DNA of 64,000 nucleotides from Streptomyces rimosus (GTDB lineage Bacteria > Actinomycetota > Actinomycetes > Streptomycetales > Streptomycetaceae). How positions within the stretch are numbered: position 1 is the first letter of the stretch; every line of letters starts with the position of its first letter. Of this stretch, positions 32,253 through 41,135 are shown in pieces. The stretch covers positions 4,030,001 to 4,094,000 of the forward strand of contig NZ_CP023688.1 of the NCBI RefSeq assembly GCF_008704655.1, read 5' to 3'. Made by a program: the position numbers and the translations under genes. A model generated the notes under the pieces. That model was not told the origin of the DNA, ran no database searches, and worked only from the letters and a program-made list of their open reading frames with translations.

Positions 32253-32771
32253 TCACAGGTGCAGAAGCATGCGGCTGTTGCCCAGGGTGTTGGGCTTCAC
32301 TCGTTCGAGACCGAGGAACTCGGCAACGCCCTCGTCATAGGAACGCAGCAGCTCGCTGTAGACATCGCCGTCGACGGGCGTCTCACCGATCTCCACGAAG
32401 CCGTGCTTGGCGAAGAAGTCGACTTCGAAGGTGAGGCAGAAAATGCGCCGCACTCCGAGCCAGCCCGCGGTGCGCAGCAGCTTGTCGAGGACTTGGTGGC
32501 CGACTCCGGTGCCCTTCAGGCGCGGATCGACGGCCAATGTGCGCACTTCGGCCAGGTCTTCCCACATGACGTGCAGGGCTCCGCAGGCGACGACCGCGGC
32601 GTCCTCGTCCCGCTCGGCCACCCAGAACTCCTGGATGTCCTCGTAAAGCGTCACGGTGGCTTTGTCGAGGAGGATGCCGTCCTGCGAGTAGGCGTCGATG
32701 AGGCTGCGTACAGCAGGTACATCGCTGGTCCTGGCGCGGCGGACGGTGACTCCATTGGATAGCGGCGGCAT
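32253..32771 (-). CDS. Amino-acid N-acetyltransferase (short N-acetylglutamate synthase-like GNAT)
   Basis: 172 residues. GNAT acetyl-CoA loop DPRLKGTGVGHQVLDKLL, preceded by VRTLAVDPR, followed by VRRIFCLTFEVDFFAKHGFV and ending MLLHL. This is the stand-alone form of the acetyltransferase half of ArgA, annotated in actinobacteria as amino-acid N-acetyltransferase and able to start arginine synthesis. The gene starts 9 bp after the BlaI-like regulator stop, so they are probably co-transcribed. Confidence 0.88.
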   Translation of the reverse strand: MPPLSNGVTVRRARTSDVPAVRSLIDAYSQDGILLDKATVTLYEDIQEFWVAERDEDAAVVACGALHVMWEDLAEVRTLAVDPRLKGTGVGHQVLDKLLRTAGWLGVRRIFCLTFEVDFFAKHGFVEIGETPVDGDVYSELLRSYDEGVAEFLGLERVKPNTLGNSRMLLHL

Positions 32772-32780
32772 GCGGCGACG

Positions 32781-33272
32781 CTATCGCCCCGAGTCGCCGG
32801 AACCCGCCGCGGGTACTTCCCCCGCATCTGCTTCCCCCGCATCCGCAGGTGCGGCGGCTTCGGGTTCCGCCCGCTCTGCTTGCTGCGCGGCCGGTGCGGG
32901 TTCCGCCGGTTCGTCGCCCTGCACCATCCGTACGGCATCCCGTAGCGCATGGCGCTGTTCCGGCGACATCATGCCGAAGAAGGCCACCAGAGCCGCCGCG
33001 GGGTTGTCACTCGCGGACCACGCTTCGTTCATCAGTGCGGCCGCGTAGGCGGCACGAGTGGAGACCGCCTCATATCGATAGGCGCGCCCTTCGGCTTCCC
33101 GGCGCACCCAGCCCTTCTGATGGAGGTTGTCCAATACGGTCATCACCGTCGTGTAGGCGATCGACCGTTCCTTCTGCAGGTCTTCCAGGACTTCCCGAAC
33201 GGTGACCGGGCGGTTCCACTCCCACACCCGCGTCATGACCGCGTCTTCCAGATCACCCAAGCGTCGTGGCAC
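32781..33272 (-). CDS. BlaI/MecI/CopY-family transcriptional regulator
   Basis: 163 residues. Winged-helix N-terminus characteristic of BlaI: RRLGDLEDAVMTRVWEWNRP, VTVREVLEDLQ, IAYTTVMTVLDNLHQKGWVR and GRAYRYEAV. The C-terminus is an Ala/Glu/Pro-rich tail of about 50 residues. BlaI-type repressors are released by proteolysis from BlaR-like sensors, but none is adjacent. Many streptomycetes keep this gene next to the acetyltransferase. Confidence 0.9.
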   Translation of the reverse strand: MPRRLGDLEDAVMTRVWEWNRPVTVREVLEDLQKERSIAYTTVMTVLDNLHQKGWVRREAEGRAYRYEAVSTRAAYAAALMNEAWSASDNPAAALVAFFGMMSPEQRHALRDAVRMVQGDEPAEPAPAAQQAERAEPEAAAPADAGEADAGEVPAAGSGDSGR

Positions 33273-33339
33273 ACCAGCACAATAGTGGGAGATGTCGCGA
33301 ATGCCGGTTCTTACCCGATTGATTTGCGCCGGAAAAAGG

Positions 33340-33376
33340 CCGTACGGCCCGGGACACGCGATCTCGGGCCGTACGG
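33340..33376 (-). terminator. Intrinsic terminator with T-tract
   Basis: 15-bp stem with one mismatch (33340-33354 and 33362-33376, core CCGTACGGCCCG), 7-nt loop; on the minus strand it is followed by CCTTTTT. A classical intrinsic terminator, ending transcripts of the small membrane protein before the BlaI gene. Confidence 0.85.
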
Positions 33377-33481
33377 GACGGATTCGGTGCGCACAGCCGG
33401 ACCGGCCGCCGAACGGACAAACGAATTCCGTCGGCGGCCCGGAACGGGCGGCAGCGGCCGGAGGGGTCCGGCCGGCGGCGG

Positions 33482-33661
33482 TCAGGCGCCGTGGGCCTTG
33501 GGCTCCTGGCGGGCGCCCTCGGCGCGGGCCAGCGCGGCGTCGACCGCCGCGTCCTCCTTGGACTTGTTCTCGCCGCCCTGGCTCTTCACGATCGTCACGA
33601 TGAGCGCGACGAACGCCACGGCCATCACCACGGGCGGTACCAGCGCTGCGACGTAATCCAT
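33482..33661 (-). CDS. Small single-pass membrane protein
   Basis: 59 residues from ATG 33661, with GAAGGAGG 9 nt upstream, a strong ribosome binding site. N-terminal membrane helix (MDYVAALVPPVVMAVAFVAL IVTIV) and a charged cytoplasmic tail (SKEDAAVDAALARAEGARQE). The same kind of small protein recurs in streptomycetes; function unknown. Confidence 0.8.
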   Translation of the reverse strand: MDYVAALVPPVVMAVAFVALIVTIVKSQGGENKSKEDAAVDAALARAEGARQEPKAHGA

Positions 33662-33707
33662 GACCAGGGGCCTCCTTCGGGAGTGAGGCTTCCAGAGTAC
33701 GCAGCGC

Positions 33708-34304
33708 TCAGGCGGTCCGGGCCGCGGGGGGCGGCGCCGGCTTGCGGCGTGGCGGGAACACCTCGCCCGGCGTGGGGACGGGACGGCCGGGGCGCGGCGC
33801 CTTCGGCTGCGGGCGCACCGGTGCGGGACGGGGCGCGGGCTCGGACTCCTTGGCGCCCCTCCCGCCCGGAAGCGCGCGCAGCCGGGCCCGTACGAACTGC
33901 TCGGCCAGGCTCTCGCAGCGGCGCAGCAGGGCGGTGCGGCGCTCGCTTTCGGCCGCTCCCCGGGCGCCCGCGACCAGCGAACGCAGGGCGGCGAGGTCGG
34001 CGGGGGCGGGATCGTAACCGACCGCCAGGGCCTCCTGGAGATGCGCCAGGTAGCCACTGGCGGAGCCGGGCAGGGCTTCGCGGTAGCGGACGAGGTCGGC
34101 GAGGAGGAAGGCGCGCAGCCGCCCGCCCTCGCGCGCCGCTTCGTCCACGGCCTCGGCCAGCCGCAGATATTCCTGGACCTCCTGGGCGCCGTCGGCGTCG
34201 TAGCCCGCCGGGGCGTCCGGGGCACCGGTCGTGTGGCGCGTCGGCCCGAGAGCGGCGGCGAGGGCGCGCCGCAGCACGCGCAACTCGTCGGCGCTGAAGG
34301 CCAT
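33708..34304 (-). CDS. Conserved hypothetical helical protein
   Basis: 198 residues from ATG 34304 (MAFSADELRVLRRALAAAL). The frame is also open at 34334. The body is mostly helical with many Leu/Ala/Arg (VQEYLRLAEAVDEAAREGGR, YLAHLQEALAVG, LLRRCESLAEQFVRARL) and the C-terminal 45 residues are Pro/Arg-rich and disordered. No known domain is recognised. It lies upstream of the small membrane protein, 46 bp away, on the same strand. Confidence 0.75.
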   Translation of the reverse strand: MAFSADELRVLRRALAAALGPTRHTTGAPDAPAGYDADGAQEVQEYLRLAEAVDEAAREGGRLRAFLLADLVRYREALPGSASGYLAHLQEALAVGYDPAPADLAALRSLVAGARGAAESERRTALLRRCESLAEQFVRARLRALPGGRGAKESEPAPRPAPVRPQPKAPRPGRPVPTPGEVFPPRRKPAPPPAARTA

Positions 34305-34486
34305 ACCGCCGCGGGATCCGTATGGCATAGGCATGGGCCGACCTTACGCCGTTGACGGACAAAATCCGCTTAACACCATTGGAATGCTGCAAGTGTCGCG
34401 GAACTCGCAGAGGGCAGCAAAAGCCTCATCAGTTAGAAGTAGGTACGTATAGGGGCCAAGTGGGAAATTCGCCATGCCATCCGGTC

Positions 34487-34547
34487 GGGACGGACGGCCC
34501 CGGGCCGGCGGCCGCCCGCCGGGCCGGACGGCCGGTCCGACCGTCCC
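34487..34547 (-). terminator. Extended hairpin after coaX
   Basis: Outer arms GGGACGGACGG (34487-34497) and CCGACCGTCCC (34537-34547) pair at 10 of 11 positions and enclose a very GC-rich, self-complementary centre. It starts 7 bp past the coaX stop and would end the pan-nad-coaX transcript. Confidence 0.6.
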
Positions 34548-34554
34548 GTACGGA

Positions 34555-35352
34555 TCAGCTCCGGGGAACGTTGCGCTCGTACACCAGGCGCAGCCCGATC
34601 AGCGTCAGCCACGGCTCGTGCTCGTCGATGACCGAGGACTCGCCGAGCACCATGGGGGCCAGCCCGCCGGTGGCGATCACCGTGACGTCGTCCGGGTCGT
34701 CGGCCAGCTCCCGCGCCATGCGCTGGACCACGCCGTCCACCTGTCCGGCGAAGCCGTACAGGATGCCGGACTGCATGGCCTCGACGGTGTTCTTGCCGAT
34801 GACGCTGCGCGGCCGGGCCAGTTCGATCTTGCGGAGCTGGGCGCCCTTGACGCCGAGCGCGTCCACCGAGATCTCGATGCCGGGGGCGATCACACCGCCG
34901 ACGTACTCGCCGCGCGCGCTGACCGCGTCGAACGTGGTGGCCGTACCGAAGTCGACCACCACCGCCGGGCCGCCGTACAGCTCCACCGCCGCCAGCGCGT
35001 TGATGATCCGGTCGGCGCCGACCTCCTTGGGGTTGTCCATGAGGATCGGCACGCCGGTCTTGACGCCCGGCTCGACCAGGACGGCCGGCACGTCGCCGTA
35101 GTAGCGCCGGGTGACCTCGCGCAGCTCGTGGAGGACGGAGGGGACGGTGGAGCAGATGGCGATGCCCTCGATGCCGTCGCCCAGCTCCTCGCCGAGCAGC
35201 GGGTGCATGCCCATCAGGCCCTGGAGGAGCACGGCGAGTTCGTCGGCGGTGCGGCGGGCGTCGGTGGAGATGCGCCAGTGCTCGACGATCTCCTCGCCGT
35301 CGAACAGGCCGAGGACGGTGTGGGTGTTGCCCACGTCGATGGTCAGCAGCAT
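34555..35352 (-). CDS. coaX: Type III pantothenate kinase
   Basis: Phosphorylates pantothenate, the first committed step to CoA; type III enzymes need a monovalent cation and are not inhibited by CoA. 265 residues of the actin-like fold: LLTIDVGNTHTVLGLFDG at the N-terminus, GADRIINALAA around 125, VDFGTATTFDAV around 147, and GGVIAPGIEIS. It is the last gene of the cofactor operon, 5 bp after nadC. Confidence 0.95.
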   Translation of the reverse strand: MLLTIDVGNTHTVLGLFDGEEIVEHWRISTDARRTADELAVLLQGLMGMHPLLGEELGDGIEGIAICSTVPSVLHELREVTRRYYGDVPAVLVEPGVKTGVPILMDNPKEVGADRIINALAAVELYGGPAVVVDFGTATTFDAVSARGEYVGGVIAPGIEISVDALGVKGAQLRKIELARPRSVIGKNTVEAMQSGILYGFAGQVDGVVQRMARELADDPDDVTVIATGGLAPMVLGESSVIDEHEPWLTLIGLRLVYERNVPRS

Positions 35353-35357
35353 CTGCG

Positions 35358-36374
35358 TCAGCGCTCCTCGCGCAGGTCGAGGCCGATGTCGAGGACCGGG
35401 GAGGAGTGCGTGAGCGCGCCCACGGCCAGGTAGTCCACGCCGGTCTCGGCGTAGGCGCGGGCGTTGTCGAGGGTGAGCCCGCCGGAGGACTCCAGGGCCG
35501 CCCGCCCGGCCACCAGCGCCACGGCCTCCCGCGTCTGCCCGGGCGTGAAGTTGTCCAGCAGGATCAGGTCGGCGCCCTCGGCGAGGACCGGCGGGATCTG
35601 GTCCAGCCGGTCCACCTCCACCTCGACCGGCACTCCGGGGAAGCCGCTGCGTACGGCCTTGAACGCCTCGGCCACGCCGCCCGCCGCGACGACGTGGTTG
35701 TCCTTGATCAGGGCCGCGTCCGAGAGGGACATGCGGTGGTTGACGCCGCCGCCGCAGCGCACCGCGTACTTCTCCAGGGCGCGCAGTCCGGGCGTCGTCT
35801 TACGGGTGTCGCGGACCTTGGCGCCGGTGCCCTCCAGGGCGTCGGCCCAGGCGCGGGTGGCGGTGGCGATGCCGGACAGGCGGCCCAGCAGGTTCAGGGC
35901 GGTGCGCTCGGCGGTCAGCAGGTCGCGGGTGCGGGCGGTGACGCTGAGCAGCTTCTGGCCGGCCGCGACGCGGTCGCCGTCCTCGACGTGCCGTTCCACC
36001 TCGAACTCGGTGGTGCACACCAGGGACAGCACGGCCTCGGCGACCCGCAGGCCCGCCACGGTGCCCGCCTGGCGGGCGGCGAAGTCGGCGGTGGCCACGG
36101 CCTCTTCGGGCACGGTCGCGACGGTGGTCACGTCCACGCCCTGGTCGAGGTCCTCCGCGAGGGCCACGTGGGCGATGTCCTCGACCTGTACGGGATCCAG
36201 GCCGGCTTCGACCAGGAGGGCGGCCAGGGCGGGGTCGAGGCCGCAGGCCGTCGGGTCGAGTTCGTACGCGTCGCCGTCGCCGCAGCCGCAGGAGTCGCCG
36301 CAGCCGCCGCCGGAAGCCGGGGCCTGGTCCTGACGTCCGATCTGGTGCAGGGGGAGGTCGTCGGGAGTGCTCAC
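35358..36374 (-). CDS. nadC: Nicotinate-nucleotide pyrophosphorylase (quinolinate phosphoribosyltransferase)
   Basis: Converts quinolinate and PRPP to nicotinate mononucleotide in de novo NAD synthesis. 338 residues from GTG 36374, which overlaps the nadB stop as GTGA. Core motifs: LTAERTALNLLGRLSGIAT, RDTRKTTPGLRALEKYAVRCGGGVNHR (shown split at its key residues R, K, T, H), LIKDNHVVAAGG, VEVEVDRLDQI and SGGLTLDNARAYAETGVDY. The N-terminus carries about 50 extra residues with the Cys-rich stretch GGGCGDSCGCGDGD (Cys 25, 29, 31), which is not part of the catalytic fold. Confidence 0.96.
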   Translation of the reverse strand: MSTPDDLPLHQIGRQDQAPASGGGCGDSCGCGDGDAYELDPTACGLDPALAALLVEAGLDPVQVEDIAHVALAEDLDQGVDVTTVATVPEEAVATADFAARQAGTVAGLRVAEAVLSLVCTTEFEVERHVEDGDRVAAGQKLLSVTARTRDLLTAERTALNLLGRLSGIATATRAWADALEGTGAKVRDTRKTTPGLRALEKYAVRCGGGVNHRMSLSDAALIKDNHVVAAGGVAEAFKAVRSGFPGVPVEVEVDRLDQIPPVLAEGADLILLDNFTPGQTREAVALVAGRAALESSGGLTLDNARAYAETGVDYLAVGALTHSSPVLDIGLDLREER

Positions 36375-38212
36375 TGGGTCGGCTCCGTTTCGGGCGCGGG
36401 TGCGGCGGTCGTCGCGGGGAACGCGGCGGTGTCGGTCGTACGGGTGTGCAGGGTGTGCGGGGGGCGGTGGGTGACCAGGAAGTGCCGCTGCCAGTGCGCA
36501 TCGTCCCGGTCGGCGTGGTCCTCGCGCCAGTGGCAGCCGCGGGTCTCCTCGCGGCGCATCGCCCCGGCGACCAGCACCCGGGCGACCAGCAGGAGGTTGG
36601 TGACCTCCCACGCCTCGACACCGGGCTCGGCGGGCTTGGGGCGGTCGGTGGGGGTGGCTTCCGGGGCGGCGGTCTGGGCCGCTGTGGTGGCTGCTTCGGC
36701 CGCGTCGCGCTGGAGGCGGGCGAGGGCGGTGGCGGCCTCGGTGAGGCTGGCGGCGGAGCGCAGCACTCCGGCGCCCGCGGTCATGATCCGCTGGATGGCG
36801 GTGCGTGCCTCGGGGGCGAGCAGCGGTACAGGGGCGGCGGCGGGCTCGACGGCCGGTCCCGGGCGGCGGGCGGGCGCGGACGTGATGTCGTCCGCGATGC
36901 GCTCCGCGAAGACCAGCCCCTCCAGGAGGGAGTTGGAGGCGAGCCGGTTCGCGCCGTGCACGCCGGTGCACGCGACCTCGCCGCACGCGTACAGGCCCGG
37001 CACGGTCGTCCGGCCGTACAGGTCGGTCCGTACGCCGCCGGAGGCGTAGTGCGCGGCGGGCGCGACCGGGATCGGCTCGGTGACCGGGTCGATGCCGTGG
37101 GCGCGGCAGGCGGCGAGGATGGTCGGGAAGCGCTCCTCCCACATGCGCGCGCCGAAGTGCCGGGCGTCCAGGTACATGTGCTCGGTGCCCCGCTCGTGGG
37201 CGCGCCTCATGATCGCCTTGGCGACGATGTCGCGCGGGGCCAGCTCGGCGAGTTCGTGCTGTCCGGTCATGAAGCGGATGCCGTCGGCGTCCACCAGGTG
37301 GGCGCCCTCGCCGCGTACCGCTTCCGAGATGAGCGGCTGCTGCCCCTCCGCGTCCGGGCCGAGGTAGAGGACCGTCGGGTGGAACTGGACGAATTCGAGG
37401 TCGGAGACCTCGGCGCCGGCGCGCAGCGCGAGGGCCACGCCGTCGCCCGTGGAGACGGCCGGGTTGGTGGTCGCGGAGAAGACCTGGCCCATGCCGCCGG
37501 TCGCGAGGACGACCGCGGGGGCGCGCACGGCGCCCACGCCGTCGTGCTGGCCCTCGCCCATCACGTGCAGGGTGACGCCGGCGGTGCGTCCTTCGGCGTC
37601 GGTGAGCAGGTCGAGGACGAGCGCGTTCTCGATGGTGCGCAGGCCCTGGGCGCGTACGGCGTCGACCAGGGCGCGGGAGATCTCGGCGCCGGTCGCGTCG
37701 CCGCCCGCGTGCGCTATGCGGCGGCGGTGGTGCCCGCCCTCGCGGGTGAGGGCTATCTCGTCGCCGCCGGGCGTGGTGTCGAAGCGCGCGCCGGTGGCGA
37801 TGAGGCGGCGGACGGCGTCCGGGCCTTCGGTGACCAGGGTGCGTACGGCGTTCTCGTCGCACAGCCCGGCGCCCGCCACGAGGGTGTCGGTCAGGTGCTG
37901 CTCGGGGGTGTCGCCCTCGCCGAGCGCGGCCGCGATGCCGCCCTGGGCCCAGCGCGTGGAGCCGTCGTCCAGGCGGGCCTTGGTCACCACGACGGTGCGG
38001 CGGCCCGCGGCGGCGCAGCGCAGGGCGGCGGTCAGGCCCGCGACTCCCGAACCGACCACGACGACATCGGCCTCGATGGACCAGCCGGGGGCGGGGGCCT
38101 GGAGGCGGAGGGTGGCGTGGTCGGAGGCGGTGGGCATGTCGGGGCCGGTAGGGCCGCTGGGGTTGTCGTGACCGATGGGGTCGTGGTGGCCGATGGGGCC
38201 GGTGCCGGTCAT
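36371..38212 (-). CDS. nadB: L-aspartate oxidase
   Basis: FAD enzyme oxidising L-aspartate to iminoaspartate for quinolinate synthesis. 613 residues. FAD-binding [17 protein letters not shown] near 50-66, the substrate-loop [17 protein letters not shown], the [11 protein letters not shown] motif, HPTVLY, and [20 protein letters not shown]. An N-terminal Gly/Pro/His-rich extension of about 40 residues precedes the FAD domain; the true start could be at the ATG giving [12 protein letters not shown]. It overlaps panC by 4 bp. The third enzyme of the path, NadA, is not in this window. Confidence 0.95.
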   Translation of the reverse strand: MTGTGPIGHHDPIGHDNPSGPTGPDMPTASDHATLRLQAPAPGWSIEADVVVVGSGVAGLTAALRCAAAGRRTVVVTKARLDDGSTRWAQGGIAAALGEGDTPEQHLTDTLVAGAGLCDENAVRTLVTEGPDAVRRLIATGARFDTTPGGDEIALTREGGHHRRRIAHAGGDATGAEISRALVDAVRAQGLRTIENALVLDLLTDAEGRTAGVTLHVMGEGQHDGVGAVRAPAVVLATGGMGQVFSATTNPAVSTGDGVALALRAGAEVSDLEFVQFHPTVLYLGPDAEGQQPLISEAVRGEGAHLVDADGIRFMTGQHELAELAPRDIVAKAIMRRAHERGTEHMYLDARHFGARMWEERFPTILAACRAHGIDPVTEPIPVAPAAHYASGGVRTDLYGRTTVPGLYACGEVACTGVHGANRLASNSLLEGLVFAERIADDITSAPARRPGPAVEPAAAPVPLLAPEARTAIQRIMTAGAGVLRSAASLTEAATALARLQRDAAEAATTAAQTAAPEATPTDRPKPAEPGVEAWEVTNLLLVARVLVAGAMRREETRGCHWREDHADRDDAHWQRHFLVTHRPPHTLHTRTTDTAAFPATTAAPAPETEPTQ

Positions 38213-39234
38213 CGGGGCGCTCCGAATGTGAGGCGGATGTTGTCGATGAGGCGGGTGGTGCCGACCTTGGCGGCGACCGCGAGGACTGCCTCGCCCTCGT
38301 AGGTGTCCGGGACCTCGGTGAAGTCGGCCGGGTCGACGAGCGCCACGTAGTCGAGCGCGAGCGGCGGGTCGAGGCGGGCGGCGTCCTCCAGGACGGCGTG
38401 GGCCGCCGCGCGGGCCACCGCGGGGGCGTGCAGCGGGGTGGCGACGGCGTGCGCGAGGGCGTGCGCGTCGGCTGCCGCGCGGTCCTCACCGAGGGCGGCG
38501 AGCGCCGCGGAACGGTCGTGCGCGCGGTGTGCCGTGCGCGCCGTACAGGAGGCGCGGTCGCGCAGCGCTTCTTCGGCGGCGAGCCGGTCGCGGGCCGCGA
38601 ACAGGGCCCGGGACAGTGCCAGGGCGGTACGGCGCTCGGCGGCGGAGAGGTAGCGGTTGCGGCTGGAGAGCGCCAGCCCGTCGTCCTCGCGGACGGTGGG
38701 GACGCCGACGATCTGTACGCCGAAGTTCAGGTCGGTCACCATGCGCTCTATGACGGCCAGTTGCTGCGCGTCCTTCTGGCCGAACAGGGCCACGTCAGGG
38801 CGCGTGAGGTGCAGCAGCTTGCCGACGACGGTCAGGACGCCGTCGAAGTGGCCGGGCCGGCTGGCGCCCTCCAGGAGGTCGCCCATGGGGCCGGCGGCTA
38901 TCCGTATCCGCGGCGCCCCGCCCGGGTAGACCTCGTCGACGCCCGGCGCGAACACCACGTCCGCACCGGCCGCGCCGGCCAGCACGAGGTCCGCCTCCAG
39001 GGTGCGCGGATAGCGGTCGAGGTCCTCGCCTGCGCCGAACTGGAGCGGGTTGACGAAGACGGTGACGACGACGAGCCCGTCCGGCCCGGCCTGCTCGCGA
39101 GCGGCGCGTACCAGCGTCGCGTGTCCCTCGTGCAGAGCGCCCATGGTCATGACGACGGCCCGCTGCCCGGGGCGGTCCGGCAGGGCCCGCAGTTCGGCCG
39201 CGGTGTGTACGAGGCGGGGGCGCGGGGCGGTCAT
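38209..39234 (-). CDS. panC: Pantothenate synthetase
   Basis: Joins pantoate and beta-alanine using ATP. 341 residues: [19 protein letters not shown] (HIGH-like MGALHEGH at 31-38), [38 protein letters not shown], and [13 protein letters not shown]. After this comes an Ala/Arg/His-rich insert of roughly 50 residues (about 215-265), longer than in enteric PanC, before the C-terminal [12 protein letters not shown]. Overlaps both neighbours as ATGA, so expression is tightly coupled. Confidence 0.95.
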   Translation of the reverse strand: MTAPRPRLVHTAAELRALPDRPGQRAVVMTMGALHEGHATLVRAAREQAGPDGLVVVTVFVNPLQFGAGEDLDRYPRTLEADLVLAGAAGADVVFAPGVDEVYPGGAPRIRIAAGPMGDLLEGASRPGHFDGVLTVVGKLLHLTRPDVALFGQKDAQQLAVIERMVTDLNFGVQIVGVPTVREDDGLALSSRNRYLSAAERRTALALSRALFAARDRLAAEEALRDRASCTARTAHRAHDRSAALAALGEDRAAADAHALAHAVATPLHAPAVARAAAHAVLEDAARLDPPLALDYVALVDPADFTEVPDTYEGEAVLAVAAKVGTTRLIDNIRLTFGAPR

Positions 39235-40208
39235 CGGTCGCCTTCTTCGGGGTGGTCGGGCCCCTGGTCCTCCTGGGGGCCGGTGCCTGGGTTTGCGGGG
39301 CCGGTGCCGATGTTCGCCAGGACGCCCAGCAGGTCCTCGGCCAGTTCCGGCTTCAGCAGGCCGTGCGCGAGGGCGCGGTCGGCCGTCGTACGGGCCATGG
39401 CGAGGTAGCCCTCGACGCTCTGCGGGGCGTGTTTACGCAGCTCGGAGACGTGGGCGGCGACCGTACCGGCGTCGCCGCGGGCGACCGGGCCGGTCAGTGC
39501 GGCGTCCCCCGAGCGCAGCGCGTTGTCGAGGGCGGCGCCCAGCAGCGGTCCGAGCATGCGGTCGGGCGCGCCGACCCCGGCGCGCCGGAGCAGTTCCATG
39601 GCCTGCGCCACCAGGGTGACCAGGTGGTTCGCGCCGATCGCGAGGGCCGCGTGGTAGAGCGGACGGGCGTCCTCCTCGATCCACTCCGGCTCCCCGCCCA
39701 TCTCGATGACCAGCGCCTCGGCGGCCATCCGCAGCGGTTCGGGCGCGGTGACCCCGAAGGAACACCCGGCCAGCCGCTGTACGTCGACGCGCGTGCCGGT
39801 GAAGGTCATCGCCGGGTGGAGGGCCAGCGGCAGCGCGCCGACGCGGGTGGCCGGGTCGAGGACGGCCGTACCGAACCGGCCCGAGGTGTGCACGAGCAGC
39901 TGCCCCGGCCGTACGGCGCCGGTCTCGGCGAGGCCCGCGACGAGCCCGGGGAGGGCGTCGTCGGGCACGGTGAGCAGCACCAGCTCGGCGCGCTCCAGCA
40001 CCTCGGACGGGGAGACGACCGGGACGTCGGGCAGCAGCGTCGCGGCGCGCCGTACGGACGCGTCGGAGACACCGGACACGGCGACCGGCCGGTGTCCGGC
40101 GAGCTGCAGCGACGCGGCGAGGGCAGGGCCGACACGGCCGGCGCCGACGACTCCGACGGTCAGCCGGGCGGGGCGGTCCTGGGCCTCGGTGGGTGGGATT
40201 GTGTTCAC
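39231..40208 (-). CDS. Rossmann-fold and DUF2520 protein
   Basis: 325 residues. N-terminal dinucleotide-binding motif [20 protein letters not shown], then [20 protein letters not shown] and [19 protein letters not shown]; the C-terminal DUF2520 half is helical ([35 protein letters not shown]). Its architecture is that of NADP-dependent beta-hydroxyacid or ketopantoate reductases. As the first gene of the operon, overlapping panC by 4 bp, it may supply or modulate pantoate; that is an inference. Confidence 0.9.
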   Translation of the reverse strand: MNTIPPTEAQDRPARLTVGVVGAGRVGPALAASLQLAGHRPVAVSGVSDASVRRAATLLPDVPVVSPSEVLERAELVLLTVPDDALPGLVAGLAETGAVRPGQLLVHTSGRFGTAVLDPATRVGALPLALHPAMTFTGTRVDVQRLAGCSFGVTAPEPLRMAAEALVIEMGGEPEWIEEDARPLYHAALAIGANHLVTLVAQAMELLRRAGVGAPDRMLGPLLGAALDNALRSGDAALTGPVARGDAGTVAAHVSELRKHAPQSVEGYLAMARTTADRALAHGLLKPELAEDLLGVLANIGTGPANPGTGPQEDQGPDHPEEGDR

Positions 40209-40488
40209 GCGGCGGTGGCCTTCCGTTCCAGTCCGCGGGGGGTACCGGACGATTCGCTGGCCATGCTACGCGAGTGCTTCCGACGGCCTTCAGGGTCGTA
40301 CGCAGGGTGAGACGGCCGTCTCGTACCGCGTCTCCGAACGTTTTCCACAGGCCCGCCGGGCGGCCCCGGACGAGTTATCCACAGGGGTGGCAGGGGCGGG
40401 TCGGGACCCGTCATGGTTGGGGTGGAAGCGGGGCGGGAGCAGAAATCGAGGGGGGGATTGATTGAGGTGACGCGGGACGTACGAGCCC
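40209..40488. other. Region with two DnaA-box-like sites
   Basis: 280 bp upstream of the cofactor operon, no gene seen. TTTTCCACA at 40341-40349 and TTATCCACA at 40375-40383, in the same orientation 34 bp apart, match the DnaA box (TTATNCACA). The left end must hold the operon promoter. Confidence 0.55.
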
Positions 40489-40689
40489 TCAGGTGAGGGC
40501 CTGGCGTACGGCACGCCGAAAGCGGGCCAGCGGCCGGTCCGCCGACGGGGTGACGACGGCCCGGAAGCGGAGCCACTGGCGGATCTCACGCAGGGCCTGG
40601 AGGTCACCGGTGCCGGGCGGCGGGGGCGGAAGCTCGCCGCGCTGGGCGGCACGGTAAGCGTCGAGCATGTGCTGCTGGGATGCGTTCAT
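40489..40689 (-). CDS. Small conserved hypothetical protein
   Basis: 66 residues from ATG 40689 (MNASQQHMLDAYRAAQRGE); the frame also opens at 40698. Arg/Gln-rich and helical with a Pro run (ELPPPPPGTGD) and a basic end (RPLARFRRAVRQAL). No signal or membrane segment. Similar tiny proteins are found in other streptomycetes. Divergent from the ArsR-type regulator gene across the repeat-rich stretch. Confidence 0.6.
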   Translation of the reverse strand: MNASQQHMLDAYRAAQRGELPPPPPGTGDLQALREIRQWLRFRAVVTPSADRPLARFRRAVRQALT

Positions 40690-40725
40690 GGGCACCACAG
40701 TGGGGTTGCCCGGCGGCTGACGGCT

Positions 40726-40754
40726 CGTCGTTTGACGGGAGCCGTCAAACGACG
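40726..40754. promoter_or_regulatory. Perfect 13-bp palindrome
   Basis: CGTCGTTTGACGG (40726-40738), loop GAG, CCGTCAAACGACG (40742-40754). It lies between two divergent genes, so an operator is more likely than a terminator. The arms contain TTTGACGG. Confidence 0.6.
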
Positions 40755-40791
40755 GCGGTGCAGGTCAGGGGGTGCGCATCATTGACGGCGG

Positions 40792-40902
40792 GGCGGCACG
40801 GGCCGTTGGACGGCACGGGCCACCCGACAGCACGGGCCGTTGGACAGCACAGGCCGCCAGACAGCACGGGCCGTCCGACAGCACGGGCCGCCAGGCAGCA
40901 TG
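40792..40902 (+). repeat. 17-bp direct tandem repeat, six full units
   Basis: Six and a half units of 17 bp with consensus GACAGCACGGGCCGTYS start at 40792, 40809, 40826, 40843, 40860 and 40877, with a partial seventh at 40894. Units differ at only a few positions. No spacer, hence not a CRISPR. Confidence 0.85.
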
Positions 40903-40912
40903 AAGGCACGAC

Positions 40913-41128
40913 GAGGGGGTGGGTGGGGGCGGGGCGGGGGGGGAGGCCCCCAGAGGGTGAGGCGACAGGTGAGGCGACACGTGCGGAGGCCGCCGAGCAG
41001 GGAGCCCCGCACAACCCCACCGCACAAACACCCCCAGCCCCAGCCCCAGCACCGCCCCCACCGCACGCACACCCCCACCCCCAGCACCACCCCCAGCCCT
41101 CACACCACCACCCCACCCACCAGAAAAG
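40913..41128. other. Strand-asymmetric G-rich then C/A-rich tract
   Basis: 40913-40960 is a run of G-blocks (GGGGG, GGGG, eight consecutive G) able to form G-quadruplexes on the plus strand; 41010-41125 is almost free of T and rich in CCCC and CAC, placing G-blocks on the minus strand. It directly precedes the regulator gene at 41136. Confidence 0.6.
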
Positions 41129-41135
41129 ATTCCCC

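Noticed and set aside
36375-38489. Open minus-strand frame of about 700 codons upstream of and in frame with nadC
   Set aside because: Arg/His/Pro-rich frame-shifted shadow of nadB; the real nadC begins at GTG 36374, where it overlaps the nadB stop.
40792-40902. CRISPR-like array
   Set aside because: Repeats are contiguous 17-mers without unique spacers and there are no cas genes.
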